Below are positions 34,938 through 46,486 of a stretch of DNA of 64,000 nt, one piece after another. Each line of letters begins with the position of its first letter. Position 1 is the first letter of the stretch. The DNA comes from Meconema thalassinum (lineage: Eukaryota > Arthropoda > Insecta > Orthoptera > Tettigoniidae). Position numbers and translations under genes: made by a program. The stretch covers positions 72,331,947 to 72,395,946 of the forward strand of contig OX336391.1 of NCBI GenBank assembly GCA_946902985.2, written 5' to 3'. Below the pieces are notes generated by a model that saw nothing but the letters and a program-made list of their open reading frames with translations, ran no database searches and had not been told where the DNA came from.

Positions 34938-35288
34938 GATGGTATCAGTTGCGAGGTTAAGTCTCCTGGTCGCTTAGCCATATCCATTGGATTTTAATAT
35001 TTCGCTGCATATTTTTCAATGTTGTTTTTATTCTGTTTCATGTTCCCTATTGCATACTATGCAAACAAATATTGAGAGTCAATGTGAACTTCCAAGGAGT
35101 ATGGACCATAAAAATAACAAACTGTAAGGAGAGTGCAATGAGTTGGACCCTATCAACGAACCCCAGCATTGGTAATGTACTAACCAACCCTACTTCTTGT
35201 TTCGTACTCATTTCAGGCGCAGGACGGAGGCAAGACATTTGTAGTTATTGTTTTGAATTGTAGCTAGCAGTACTTCTGTAGTTTAGCC
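34938..35288 (+). promoter_or_regulatory. Gypsy leader with candidate primer binding site
   Basis: Two bases after the LTR comes TGGTATCAGTTGCGAGG (34940-34956). It starts with TGG, the complement of a tRNA CCA end, so I take it as the primer site; the tRNA is not assigned. The remaining leader up to the gag ATG at 35289 has no other clear signal. Confidence 0.6.
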
Positions 35289-36311
35289 ATGTATTCTCTC
35301 CCAGGTTGTAACGTGAAGAAGGAGCTCATCCAGTCTGACGATGATCTGCTATCGTTTGAAAGTGTCTGTGGGAAAGACACTAATCCATTGACTGAGGTGA
35401 AAGGCCATCGCAAGGGAGGCGTAGCCAATATAGTGTCCAAGTGGGGAATTTCATTTTCTGGTGAACTGGGAGTTTCGTCTGTATTTGAGTTCTTAGACAG
35501 GGTCAGTGAACTCTGCCATTGTTATGACCTCGAACCAGACGACATTGTTGTCTGCCTACCGTTATTGTTGAGTGGCTTAGCTTTAAAATGGTATCGACTT
35601 ACCAACAGAACTTTCATCTCGTGGGTTGATTTCTGTAAGTCAATAAAGGAGCGGTTTACGACTTATGATTTTGAACATGACTTGAAGGCTGAAATTCATC
35701 GCCGTACCCAGGGTTTGGAAGAGCCTGTAGACGATTTTGTTACTGGGCTAATGACTTTAATAAGTAGGTTGTCGCAGCCCCTTCCCCTTATTGAAACTGT
35801 TGATATTGTGTATAGAAATCTAGCACCTGAGTACAAGTCTTTCATACGCCGGTCCAGTGTGTATAGTGTGGCTGACATTGTTGATCAAGGACGTGAATGC
35901 GAGTTCAATCGGCGCCTGCGCAAGTCATATGTACCCCCACCCCTCCCCTCTGACAGTTTGTTTCCAGAGACTGCATGCGCGGAATCCCAGATTCAGAGGA
36001 CTGCGCACCCATCTTCAATATCTCGTCAGGAGGACCGGGAAGTTAACCGTCCCCACTCGCATATTGTCGGGAGTATTCCCAATGCTACTTCTTCTGCGAA
36101 TCCCGCTCCTCAGGATCAACAGTTACCTCGAAACCCGAACATGTATAACCGTATAAAATGTTGGAATTGTGATCGTTTGGGGCATCATTTTAATTCCTGC
36201 CGTGCGCCCTCTCGTGTGTTTTGTCACACATGTGGTCTTCGTGACTTGACACACATAGCCTGTCCTAGATGTGCTTCGCGTCAGGGAAACGAGCATGGGT
36301 CCCCGGTTTAG
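35289..36311 (+). CDS. gag: Gag of intact Gypsy element
   Basis: 340 residues, starting MYSLPGCNVKKEL. The middle is a retrotransposon-type capsid region: LLSGLALKWYRLTNRTFISW, then FCKSIKERF and the EPVDDFVTGL segment. Near the C terminus is a CCHC zinc knuckle, CWNCDRLGHHFNSC, then a second cysteine pair set (CHTC, CPRC), which would bind the element RNA. It ends inside pol, overlapping it by 43 bases. Open, without lesions. It would form the virus-like particle shell. Confidence 0.92.
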   Translation: MYSLPGCNVKKELIQSDDDLLSFESVCGKDTNPLTEVKGHRKGGVANIVSKWGISFSGELGVSSVFEFLDRVSELCHCYDLEPDDIVVCLPLLLSGLALKWYRLTNRTFISWVDFCKSIKERFTTYDFEHDLKAEIHRRTQGLEEPVDDFVTGLMTLISRLSQPLPLIETVDIVYRNLAPEYKSFIRRSSVYSVADIVDQGRECEFNRRLRKSYVPPPLPSDSLFPETACAESQIQRTAHPSSISRQEDREVNRPHSHIVGSIPNATSSANPAPQDQQLPRNPNMYNRIKCWNCDRLGHHFNSCRAPSRVFCHTCGLRDLTHIACPRCASRQGNEHGSPV

Positions 36312-39300
36312 ACCCGCCGGAGTGGCCATGCAATGAAGTTCGCCGGGAAATGAACATTTCCACGACTGGAAACTTCTGTCCTTGGGTCCCTGTAAGTGTT
36401 AAGAAATTGTCGATACCCGCTTTACTGGATTCTGGTGCTTCACGTTCATTTATTCAGCGCTCCATCGCGGAACAGCTTCCTGTTACTCAGATTTGTCCAC
36501 AAGATGGGGGTTTAAAATTTTATTCTGCGGTGAAGTCATCTATTTCTGTTTCTAGCGTTGTAACATGTCATATTAAGATATGTGGTTATTCTTGGGATTG
36601 GAACTTCCATGTGGTGGATGACTTATCTACGCCTATGATCTTAGGTTCTGATTTTATGCACAAAGCAGGGTTGAGGCTTGATTTTTCGGATCATTCCTTC
36701 AGTTTTTTGTTTAAATCCAAGGAGCGGTTTCATTTTAATACTTGTGAAGCGAGTGTTCCTTGTAATTTTTCTGGTATCTCTGCTGTTCTAATCCCTCCTA
36801 CTTTATTCACGAGTCAACGTGACGCTTTATCTGATTTGGTGAATGAATTTCCAGATGTTCTCACGTCGGAACTAGGTTCCGCTATCGGCTACGAGTGTCA
36901 TATTGATTTAACTGATGAGGTTCCAGTTAGGTCGGCGCCATTTTCGTGCTCTCCACCCAAACTCATTGCCATGAGAGAATATATTCATGATCTTAAGGCA
37001 CGCGGTGTTGTGAGCCCTTCTAAGTCTTCTTATGGTAGTCCAGCATTCCTGGTGCCTAAGAAAGAGGGTACTTTTCGTTTAGTAGTTGATTATCGTCGAC
37101 TCAATTCTAAGGTGGTGTTCGACAACTTTCCCCTTCCAACTCTGGAGAGCGCTTTTCAGCATTTTCACGGGGCGAAGTACTATTCCGTCCTAGATTTGAA
37201 TTGTGCATATTATCAAATTCCTCTCGATCCCGAGAGCCGTAAGGTAACTGCGTTCTCCACTCCGTTCGGCCTTTTTGAGTTCAATAAGTTACCCATGGGC
37301 ATTTCTATCGGCGGACAAGTATTGAGTAGGGTTTTGGACGAGTTATTTGGAGATTTAAAGTATTCATCTGTGTTTAACTATCTAGATGACCTCGTGATTT
37401 ACAGTCCGTCTTTTGAGGATCACCTGATCCATTTACGTGAAGTCCTATGTCGTCTTCGCAGAGCCGGACTCACTGTTAACCCGGACAAAATCTCTTTGGC
37501 TTCGAAGCAAATCAAATTTTTAGGTCACATTCTTTCGGATGTGGGCATAGAAGTGAACCTTGAGCGTGTGCAATGTATCCAAGAGTTCCCTACTCCCACG
37601 AATGTGAAAGCAGTCCGACGTTTTTTGGGAATGGCAGGCTTTTACAGTAGGTTCATTAAGGGCTTTTCGGACATTTCAGCGCCCCTGAATTATTTGAAGA
37701 AGAAGAATGTACGATTCGTGTGGGGCCCCGACCAGTGCCTCGCCTTTGAGAAATTGAAAGAATGTCTTTCTTCTGCTCCCGTCCTTCGAACTCCGGATTT
37801 TGGGAAAGATTTTATGTTACATTGTGATGCGAGTGATGTCGCAGTTTCTTGTGTGCTTAGTCAGCAGGTGAATGGTAATTTGGCACCCATCGCTTTTGCC
37901 AGTCGGATGCTTAATGATTGCGAACGCCGGTATTCCACTTTCGAGAAAGAAAGTCTGGCTGTCGTATTCGGCTGTGAACGTTTCAGATCTTTTCTAGAAC
38001 ATCGGCATTTCATAGTGTATACCGACAATGAAGCTCTGTCCTGGATGCGCTCGCATGTCAAAAAATTGGGACGTATAAATCGTTGGATTCTTCGTCTATC
38101 CTCTTTCAGCTTTGACATCATTCACGTCAGAGGCAGTGAAAATGTTGTAGCGGATTGTTTGTCACGCATGTTTGAGGAACCTCCTCCCATTGTTGAGATC
38201 CCCGAGCCAGTGAATCTTCTCCAACACATTCCATGGTCTTTTACTGACATCCGTACGTACCAAGCAGATGACCCATTTTGTGTCACATTGCGTGAAAAAA
38301 TTCTCGGGAAAGATCCTGGTGTATCTGAGTTTTCATTGCGCAATGATGTTATAGTGCATACCGCTCCTCGATCTTCGAAATGTAGGATTTTCGTGCCAGA
38401 GAATATACGAAGTATGCTCTTGGCGTATTTCCATGAATCCTGTTTTGGATTACATTTAGGTATGACGAAGACTTTCCATAAAATCTCTCAGGAATTCTTC
38501 TGGCCTCATTTGAAAGCGGATGCTTTTGCTTTCGTCCGAAAATGTGTTACGTGTCAACGTTCTAAGCCAGCAAAGAATTCTCGCATTGGACTTCACCACG
38601 CTGACACGATGTCATATCCTAATGAGCGCCTCTTTATAGATTATTTTGGTCCCCTAGTTAGGTCATCTTCTGGTCATAAAGCTATACTTACTGTCGTTGA
38701 TGGATTTTCAAAATTTGTATGGTTATTTCCTGTCAGGGAAATCACGACACGTACCACTGTTAGGCTTTTGACCAATCATATTTTTGGTGTTTTTGGTCCT
38801 CCAAAGTTTTTAGTGTCCGATAACGCGAGCGTTTTCCGGTCCAAGTCTTTTAGATCAATGTGTTTTTCTTGGGGAATTGATCATGTCTTTTTGGCACCCT
38901 ACCACCCTCAGCCAAATCACGTTGAAAGGTTTCATCGTAACTTGAAGGCTTGCTTGAGTGCGTTCCACAACGCAGATCAGTCACGTTGGGACGCAATTCT
39001 TCAGTTTTTCTCCTTAGGATTTAACACTGCTCTTCATGAATCGACGAATTCTACCCCTTCGGAATTGTTTTTAGGAAGGCGTATTGTTGATCCACTTCAG
39101 CTTCAGTGGAAAATAGATTATCTGGCTGCGCCATCCCGCCGTACCTCAGTCAAAGAAAAATGGGAAGTTGCTGTACGGCATCTGAAAAGGGCACGAGATC
39201 GCGTGGCGTCTCGCTATAACAAGGGTAGGCAACCTGTTTGTTTTCAGGTGAATGACGAAGTGCTAGTGCGCCTGCACCCACAGAGTTCGGCCAAGAATAA

Positions 39301-39448
39301 GGAGTCAGCTAAGCTAATGCTTCGCTGGAGCACGCCCAAAACTATCACTAGATTTTTAACACCTGTCACTGTTGAATTGATCTCCAAGGAGAATCCCACC
39401 GACGTATCCAGAGCTCACATATCTCAATTGAAACCATTTATTGTGTAA
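36269..39448 (+). CDS. pol: Pol of intact Gypsy element (protease, RT, RNase H, integrase)
   Basis: 1059 residues in the -1 frame to gag; real translation probably enters at the slippery site 36284, not at the first Met. Protease LLDSGASRSF (Asp54). RT: LDLNCAYYQIPLDP and FNYLDDLVIYS (catalytic YLDD near residue 372). RNase H: LHCDASDVAV and VYTDNEALSW. Integrase: zinc site starting FHESCFGLHLGM and ending CVTC, core residues in LFIDYFGPL, LVSDNASVF and HVERFHRNL (34 residues between the last two), and a C-terminal domain ending SQLKPFIV. No chromodomain seen. All catalytic residues I looked for are present, so it may be active. Confidence 0.95.
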   Translation: MCFASGKRAWVPGLDPPEWPCNEVRREMNISTTGNFCPWVPVSVKKLSIPALLDSGASRSFIQRSIAEQLPVTQICPQDGGLKFYSAVKSSISVSSVVTCHIKICGYSWDWNFHVVDDLSTPMILGSDFMHKAGLRLDFSDHSFSFLFKSKERFHFNTCEASVPCNFSGISAVLIPPTLFTSQRDALSDLVNEFPDVLTSELGSAIGYECHIDLTDEVPVRSAPFSCSPPKLIAMREYIHDLKARGVVSPSKSSYGSPAFLVPKKEGTFRLVVDYRRLNSKVVFDNFPLPTLESAFQHFHGAKYYSVLDLNCAYYQIPLDPESRKVTAFSTPFGLFEFNKLPMGISIGGQVLSRVLDELFGDLKYSSVFNYLDDLVIYSPSFEDHLIHLREVLCRLRRAGLTVNPDKISLASKQIKFLGHILSDVGIEVNLERVQCIQEFPTPTNVKAVRRFLGMAGFYSRFIKGFSDISAPLNYLKKKNVRFVWGPDQCLAFEKLKECLSSAPVLRTPDFGKDFMLHCDASDVAVSCVLSQQVNGNLAPIAFASRMLNDCERRYSTFEKESLAVVFGCERFRSFLEHRHFIVYTDNEALSWMRSHVKKLGRINRWILRLSSFSFDIIHVRGSENVVADCLSRMFEEPPPIVEIPEPVNLLQHIPWSFTDIRTYQADDPFCVTLREKILGKDPGVSEFSLRNDVIVHTAPRSSKCRIFVPENIRSMLLAYFHESCFGLHLGMTKTFHKISQEFFWPHLKADAFAFVRKCVTCQRSKPAKNSRIGLHHADTMSYPNERLFIDYFGPLVRSSSGHKAILTVVDGFSKFVWLFPVREITTRTTVRLLTNHIFGVFGPPKFLVSDNASVFRSKSFRSMCFSWGIDHVFLAPYHPQPNHVERFHRNLKACLSAFHNADQSRWDAILQFFSLGFNTALHESTNSTPSELFLGRRIVDPLQLQWKIDYLAAPSRRTSVKEKWEVAVRHLKRARDRVASRYNKGRQPVCFQVNDEVLVRLHPQSSAKNKESAKLMLRWSTPKTITRFLTPVTVELISKENPTDVSRAHISQLKPFIV
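36284..36290 (+). promoter_or_regulatory. -1 ribosomal frameshift site GGGAAAC
   Basis: In gag frame the bases read G GGA AAC, the canonical X XXY YYZ slippery heptamer. It lies inside the 43-base gag/pol overlap, and slipping back one base gives GGG AAA CGA, exactly the pol frame (GKR). A downstream stimulatory structure was not worked out. Confidence 0.85.
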
Positions 39449-40259
39449 CCTTCTTATTTGCTGTGATTAATGTTGTCCTTTTTCTGCGTAGGTTAGCCAA
39501 TCATAATTTGCTTATGTTATCCAAGGAAGCTACTATTCATATGGCGTCTCCTTGACCTGCCTATTATTGAACCAATTTTGACCGAGGCAGAGTCAAGTAC
39601 AAATTTACGAGCTCAAGAAAGAAAATAATACAAGAAGAAATAGGCCTACATACTCTGTGTAACTTAATATTTATTGTAAAAATATGTATTTTTGCGAATT
39701 CGGCCAGTAGAGAATTTATATTCTATAAATAATGGACACATTATATCGCTTCTTTGTTATTTTAATACGTCACTTTCATGATGGGTATAAGGAGAATGGC
39801 AGACTTCGGCGTCAAAGGGCGAAAGTCTTTTGTTTATGATTTTCGTCCGTGTCTCTATCTACTTTTCTTGTCATTGTAACGCTCAGGCGAACCGTAATAC
39901 CATTATGACAAGCCCAGGGATCGTCAAAGGAACGCGCGCCTTTGGGGACCCCGAAGGAGTTCTGTCCTGATATTGCGATCGCCGAAGCGATCTGATTATT
40001 TTTATATATTACTTCATTTTATAACTGTATTCTTTCTGATATGGCTCAATTGCTTAAGTGATTGTTATATCGATCACCCTCCCCCCTCATATTTTGTGTA
40101 CTGTTATTGTTGTTGACAAACCACCTGTGTGATAAGGATGTTGTGTATTTTGGAACACTTGGGACATGATTGATTTCAAAGCGGTAGTGCTTAGTGATGT
40201 AAAAAGAAAAATCTTTTATTATTATAAATAATTTTTCTTTTGGGGGGTGGTGTGGATCC
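39449..40259 (+). other. Gypsy 3' untranslated region and polypurine tract
   Basis: Non-coding, no env. GGGGGGTGGTGTGG just before the 3' LTR (about 40241-40256) is the likely polypurine tract for plus-strand priming. A GC-rich dyad (GCGATCGC at about 39976) is the only other feature noticed. Confidence 0.6.
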
Positions 40260-41760
40260 TGAGCCATGTTTAACATCTCTCATTTCTTTATTTTCTTTGG
40301 CGACCGTCCCGGTAGACTCAGACGCCATGTGAGATACTTTCTGTCCGGACGTGCCTTGAGGCTCTCCGCCTTATTATTTAAAATGTAATGTTTTCCTTTT
40401 TATTTAACATTGTTATTATGCCGAAGCCTTCCATTTACTCATGTAAGTAATACATCTAACCTTGTGTCCACTATGCTCATTTCCTAAATTTAACCTTTGT
40501 TTTTGATCTCCGTCGTGTGCTTGGATTTGCTGTGGAACCAATCGAAATGGCGGTCTCCTGTTTTATTTTGTTTGAATCTTCGTTTAACCTTTTATTTGTG
40601 CCGTGAAATATATCTGGGAGTGATTTTGTGAGTGTATGTTTTTCTTGCTGCCAGGTGCATTGAAGTTGTTTTGATTGGGCATATCTTCGAATGGGTCTCC
40701 CGTGGTTTGTGGACGTTGGCGTTTCGACCATTCTCCCAACACGAGGCATGACACCATATATTTTAGCCCTTATGTTTTCCCTTCATTCCATGCTTCGGGC
40801 AACTGGATCACGGCGGTAACTTTAAGTAGGCCTTACCGTATTCAGCTCGAACTCGGAACGTAAGTTGGGGACCATATAGGTTTAGCATGTTTTGCTAGAC
40901 TACCTACAAGCACGAGTTGCTTTGAGTTTTATTTCTGCATCGTCGGCTGGCATTTTGTGTGTTTGACTGCGTGTATGTATCTTGATATATTTCACGGACA
41001 CCTGACGTCATTTGTTTCTTCTTATAGTATCTTTGGTTTTGCTTTTCTTTTCTCTGGGGACTGCCAGCTCGATCGCATCCCCATTGCTCGCCACAGCCTC
41101 TGCGACACGCACACAGCCTCTTGTTTTATCTTTGCTATGCTTGTTATTTGTGGTCGTCATGACAACCATCCATCTCTAGGCTGAGAAGTGATTGTTGTTG
41201 ACCAGCCACCGGTTCGATTGCCTCTTGATCTTTTACTTCCTCCCTTTTTACATCGTTTTCACCGAAGTGAGCACAGGTATGAATTTTATTTGTTTCCGTT
41301 ATTTATTATTGTAAGTTATTTATTGTTTATAATCATCCTTCCCGTTTGAAAGTGACTGTATTTGACCCCTAGGGTACTCTTTTCTTTGAGTGTGTTATTC
41401 TGGCCGGGTTTCTTTGTGTGTTCGGTTTCAATTCATTAAATTTCCATTTCTTTACCCATGTGTCTTATTTAGTAGTGTTTGGCGATCGGGCTGCTCGCTC
41501 TCTCTCTCTCTCTCTCTCTTCAAACCTAGGCCTAACTTATTCTAGCTTTCTAGCACCAGGAGGGTATTCCTACCACTCGTCGTGGGACCACCTTCACGGA
41601 GTCTGGAGTCGCTCGGCACATCTGGCCTGCAAGTACGGGCCCAGCACAGGTCAGAAATTAACATCCATTTCCACTGCGTACTCCTTTCTTTTCTAGTTGG
41701 TTCCAGTGATGCAGCTAGGAGGCACGCCAAGAATATGTTTATTTTTAAGAGGGCGGTGCA
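40260..41760 (+). repeat. 3' LTR of intact Gypsy element
   Basis: Same ends as the 5' LTR; 1501 against 1503 bp. Noticed differences: C for T in GATCTCCGTCG, A for T in TTTGAATCTTCG, A for T in TTATTTATTATTG, and a shorter (TC)n. Followed by the target duplication CAGT. Confidence 0.95.
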
Positions 41761-41812
41761 CAGTATATTGACACTCACAGTTAGCAGTAGAAAATGTCAT
41801 CAAGGGTCGAAG

Positions 41813-41990
41813 CATGTGGTGTAGACTTCACCTACAATAGGAGCCAGGGTGCAAACACAGTGAAACTGAATTATCAATAAATTAGCTATTGTTGGCACAG
41901 CATGCGGTGTAGACTACACCTACAAGAAGAGTCAGGGTGCCAGCAGAGTGAACCTGAATTATGAAAGCAATAACATCAGCAAATATTTTC
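41813..41990 (+). repeat. Two-copy 88-bp tandem duplication
   Basis: CATGTGGTGTAGACTTCACC at 41813 and CATGCGGTGTAGACTACACC at 41901 start two units that stay alike through GTGAACTGAATTAT-type ends. Lies between the Gypsy 3' end and exon 2, so in host intron 2. Confidence 0.6.
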
Positions 41991-42093
41991 TACTAAAATG
42001 AGAAACAACACAGAATAATTCAAATGTTCAAATTATAGGAAAATCATTCGATTTAATAGAATCTTTCACATTGATACAAGAACCTATGATCAC

Positions 42094-42195
42094 CTGTATT
42101 TCGTGTTCCACTTTGATAACCCTGCTTTCGTCTTCAGATAAACCACCAGACTCAACCAACAGATTATTAGAAGCGGGTAACTGGTTATTTGATTT
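42094..42195 (-). CDS. Candidate host gene, exon 2 (internal)
   Basis: Minus-strand exon of 102 nt, 34 codons, phase 0 at both ends. Acceptor ATGATACTTTCCAG before 42195; donor CAG/GTGATC at 42094, weaker than a consensus GTRAGT. The peptide starts KSNNQLPASNN and contains ESGGLSEDESRVIKVEHEIQ, again acidic with one I-K-V-E sumoylation-type motif. Reading on past the donor meets a stop about 21 codons later, which supports the donor. The exon lies in a ~510-bp island of unique DNA between the two Gypsy elements. Confidence 0.5.
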
Positions 42196-42277
42196 CTGGA
42201 AAGTATCATAAAAGTATGAACCAATGTAACAAACAGACAGAATAATATCACTAAGCCTAATACTTGGTAGTAAGTAT

Positions 42278-45200
42278 TGAACCCGCTGAGCTATGGTTCA
42301 TGTGATATTTTTTTTATGACAGAGCATTTATGATGGGATGTTGTACTTTTGAACACACCCAGGAAGCCACGTGAAGCTGAGAGATCACGCGATACTTTTT
42401 GAAGTAGCGGTGAATCGCACTTTTGACTTTGGTGAAAACTGCTAATTATTTATCTGAGGTCTTATTAATTAATTTTTATCTTTCCACAAGACTCAGAATA
42501 TTCCATATCGTCATGCTGCATTATTAAAACATTTTGGAGAATGTTTATTTTTACTTTAGGTAAGGTAATACCCTTGCAGATACGCAAAAAGGAACGTAAG
42601 TAGTCGCTCAACGATTTCGTTTTGACGACCTACTTTCTAGAGACACCCAGTGCCTTGCACTGCGTCTGGAGAATCCACCTTGTGTAGGCGTGGAATTGCA
42701 TTTGTCCTACGAGACGTAAAAGAATATCCGCTGTTGAGCGTTGAAAGTGACTATAAGGTGCCATCGAGCACGCTAATACTATTATTCACTGTTGTTGAAG
42801 CCCAGTGAACTAAAGAAGAAGTTTGGGAAATAATAATTGGCAAGTATAGTGTATTGCACAACATTGCTGTAACACCACATTTTACCCACGCGTATGTGGA
42901 GGGCAGATTCTTTGTGGAAATATACAGGTAATAGTGTTACAATTATCCTGAATAAGTGTGATTATAATTGTATGAGATATTTAAATTGCCAAAGTGAAAA
43001 TTTCATTTTAAAAACGACGTATAATTCACGGATGCTGCGTGATACAAAAGTAGCGTCACTAGCACGTGCAGAATTATGAAACAGTGTTAGCTCACATGCT
43101 AATCCACATCTACGAAATTAAGGCTGTGTCGTATTTTACAATTGAAGCCTTTAACATTCACGACGAACATTATAATTTTGAAAGTGGGAAGATGAATTGT
43201 TACGCAACTTATTTCACTACCCACGTGATTGGACTTTCTTCACCATGGTTGAAGCAGTCACCATGGGCTAATACCATCCCGGTATGAGGGTGACGTTTCT
43301 ACGGGAACCAGCATGATGGTGGAACTTCCAGGACGACGAACGAGAAGGAAGGAGTCAAAAATGCCATTTCCAGGCATATCCACGAAGTTGTCGACAGGGG
43401 CAAATCGAACCCTGGTCTTTGGAGGAGTCCAGATGGGAATCCTGATGAGGAGGATACCGTACCAGAGAGCCAGAGAGGATTTTGTACAACCCTTGTTGTG
43501 AAACAGAGGGCTGAGTGAGAGCTCCTCCATTTCGTGAGTTTTTGTCACACCCCTTTCTTGTTCTAGTTTCTGGTGGTATAGTAGATTTAATGTAGTTTGT
43601 GAACCAACCGTACTCAGTGTCAGCCTTTTTTCTAGATAGGGATGTAACTAGATTAGTTAGATGTCATTTATTTCAGTTTAGAATGAGATACCCTTGGGTC
43701 AGACATTTTGGTCAGCCCTGGTGCAGCTTGATGAACGTCGTAGAACGTCAATGCCTACCTTTTGCTGAACCTGATTGTAGTCATTTTGAGGCTATTTTGT
43801 TCAACCCTACTTGGGGTAATTTTCAAGTCTTTGCTGACTTTAGTTATGGCAATCAGATGCCATGGTTATTAATTAACTGCATTCTTTGCAGCCATCCTTT
43901 GTTATACCCCTGACTGTCGTTAGAACGGTCGTATCATCTAGGTAGTCGACTGTAACTACCAGTTTTGTAAATGCATTATATTTCATTTTGAATGAGCTCT
44001 GATAGCTGTTCTTGGTCAAGTTTGAACCTAACAACTAGAAGGAATGTTTCGTTGCCTAGCATCGAACTCAGTTCCCAACGTATCATTAAGCGGATCATTG
44101 TAGTGAATCTGCGCTACAATTATCATTTTTGTTTGTGTCATGTGAGACACGTTTTTATTTGATGTACTAGCAACTGCTAAGTTGTATTTTTAAAGCAAAG
44201 AGCTCCAGTGATTGTAAGATTACTTTCATTTAGACGTCTTTGGTAGAAAGACGGAATTATATTATTATATTCAGATTTATTGCGTGTGTTTTATACACGG
44301 ACTCTTTAGAGATCCTTAACCTATGGTAAAGTTTTTTTATGAACTGGCCAGGTGTAGGTTTATATTGATTAAATCGCCGGCCTTGAAAAATGTGTGCTTT
44401 GTGTCGACCAAACACAGGAATGTGGTAACCTGTTGGTGACATAAACTGGTTATCTAACCCAGAGCCTGAAGGCATGCCTGCTTTATTGTGAGACAAAACT
44501 ACTATTGACAAGGACAGAGTACGATTTGTATTCGCATTTCCTTTCATTGCTATTTTGCTTATGGAAATTAGTTTCCACTCTTGTATTTGATCACATGTTT
44601 TATAGATGGTTTTTTGTTAGTTAAACGCTCAGCTGCGTGTACTGTCGTCTGACAGGTACAGTTATGTCAGGTTTTCTATAGTATGGTGAAGGCTACCCTG
44701 TTATAGCAGGATGTTAATGTATGAAGGTATTTTGTGTATGCCTTGTCCGGGACTGATCCCGTTGACTAGATGTTATTGGAAGGTAACTGTTGTGTACAGG
44801 CCTATCCCAGAGTTATTGAACGCGAGCTTAGCGCCGCTGGTAACCCGTGTTATTGTGTGTCCCAGTTGTTGTACTCGTTGATTATATTCCGACTGTTGAG
44901 TCGAGGCTTTTTGGTGGAGAAGGATCTCAGTGTAGACACTCCGTGCCCAGGCTATTGTCAATGTTATTCGCCATAAACCTACGATAAACCTATAAACCGA
45001 CATCTTAATAATAAGACGCATAATTGTTGTAAAACAAGGCTAACTAACGATTCTTCCTATCTAACTTTGTTCTTTGCATTCTGGAACTGTTGACATAGCC
45101 GTGCAGTTGAAGATAATTTCCTTGTGAGGAAATGACTAGGACAGTTGACATTTCTGTAGCGACCTGAAGCATGCGTGAACCTAGAGTTCGTAGCTTGTGG

Positions 45201-46100
45201 AGCTCAGGCCATGCGAAGTCAGACGTGGTCTCAACTACGCATTCGTCACAGTAATTATACACATTAGATGACTATGGCTTACAAAGAGTAAACCAAGGTG
45301 CAGGCAGGAATTTTTAATAAAATTACTGTGTCTATTTCATTACTCATTTATGATGTCAAGCGTATAAATCCTACATGTTACCTTATTGTGTGCTGTTGGC
45401 ACATAGTTATTAAGCATAATTAAATTGTTTGTTTTTCATGGCTGTACACTTAGCTTTTGGATGTAATTGTTTTCTTTTACGGACGTCATCGCCGTAAATT
45501 TTGTTAATTGATAGGACTTAGCTAGATGAATTAACGTTAAATGTAAATGTCGAAATGGTACCATCCTAACTTAGATTTGTTTTGCTACCCTGTTAAATGT
45601 AAATTCAGATATTAGCTTAATCTTGTTACTTGAACTAGGGACTTGCGTTGTACCTTATTCCTAGCGTTGCTGTTGTTGCTTTATTATTGTGAGTTAGATC
45701 TTTCGCGAGGGTTTTCCGTGACTTCTCAGGTAGGGACCTGCTCTTTATTTTTTGTTGTTTATTTATTAGCTTGCGGACTAGCCGATTATAACCCTCCGAA
45801 CTAGGCTAGGGGTTTGTGAATTTTATAAGTAAATTTTCACGGTGTTTTACATAAGTCTGGATGTTTATTTTCTCAGTCTAGTTTTAATGTGAACCTTTCC
45901 TTAGGCGGTCTATGACCATCGTCACCATGTACCACGATCCCTGTGGACTACGGACTCTCGTGCCGCTTTAGCCTTTATGGAAGGTCACCTGATCCTCTCG
46001 GTAATTTTTTCTTTTTGTTTATGTGCTCGACGGGTGAGATGTTAGGGAAGTCATCGCGGTTGTTGGCTATTCCTAACAACCTCCGACCTGAACGGTCTCA
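42278..46100 (+). repeat. 5' LTR (3823 bp) of the long-LTR Gypsy element
   Basis: Unusually long for Gypsy. AT-rich, many short frames (for example 43599-43913, 44257-44547 minus) that recur in the other LTR simply as duplicates; some are interrupted in one copy, so I do not call them genes. Promoter and poly(A) positions not determined. Confidence 0.92.
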
Positions 46101-46486
46101 TAAAATGGCGCCCAACTCATGTGTCGACGTTAACGTGGTGACCCTCAGTACCATGTTATTTTTGAGGATCTTAATGTAGATTAATGGTAAATTGACAGGA
46201 CTGGGACGAACTTAGAAAGTCGTACTGCAGATCAATTGACCGCATGGCATTCATGTTTGATAGAAGTCCATGGGGTGAGGCTTTAGTGTTAGATAAATGA
46301 AGGATAGGATTTTCTTTGATGATGCCTCATCCTAAGTAAATGTAATACTTTGCTTTGCTCACCGTTGTCTTTGTAAATGTACAAGCACTTAGTTTGCATA
46401 CTCCAGCTGTACTCGTGATATTTATATAAATGAAGCAAGCTTTATACCACCAAGTAACTAATCATAGCTGTAAGTTCCAGTAGAAA
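46101..46486 (+). promoter_or_regulatory. Leader with tRNA-Lys-type primer binding site
   Basis: TGGCGCCCAACT at 46106-46117, five bases after the LTR, matches the complement of the tRNA-Lys 3' end used by many retroelements. The rest of the leader is non-coding. Confidence 0.8.

Larger units (their letters stand above)
33435..41760 (+). mobile_element. Intact Ty3/Gypsy LTR retrotransposon, 8.3 kb
   Basis: Bounded by two direct ~1.5-kb LTRs that start TG and end CA, with the 4-bp duplication CAGT at 33431-33434 and 41761-41764. Gag and pol are both open. By eye the LTRs differ at three bases plus the length of a (TC)n run, so insertion was recent. Pol order protease, RT, RNase H, integrase defines Gypsy. 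There is no env frame in the ~810 bp after pol. It lies antisense to the inferred host gene, in its intron 2. Confidence 0.95.

Noticed and set aside
39449..40259. A possible env gene after Gypsy pol
   Set aside because: No open frame with signal peptide or membrane segment; the stretch is non-coding.
43258..45021. Several 70-104 residue frames repeated in both 3.8-kb LTRs
   Set aside because: They recur only because LTRs are duplicates, lie on both strands and include frames lost in one copy.
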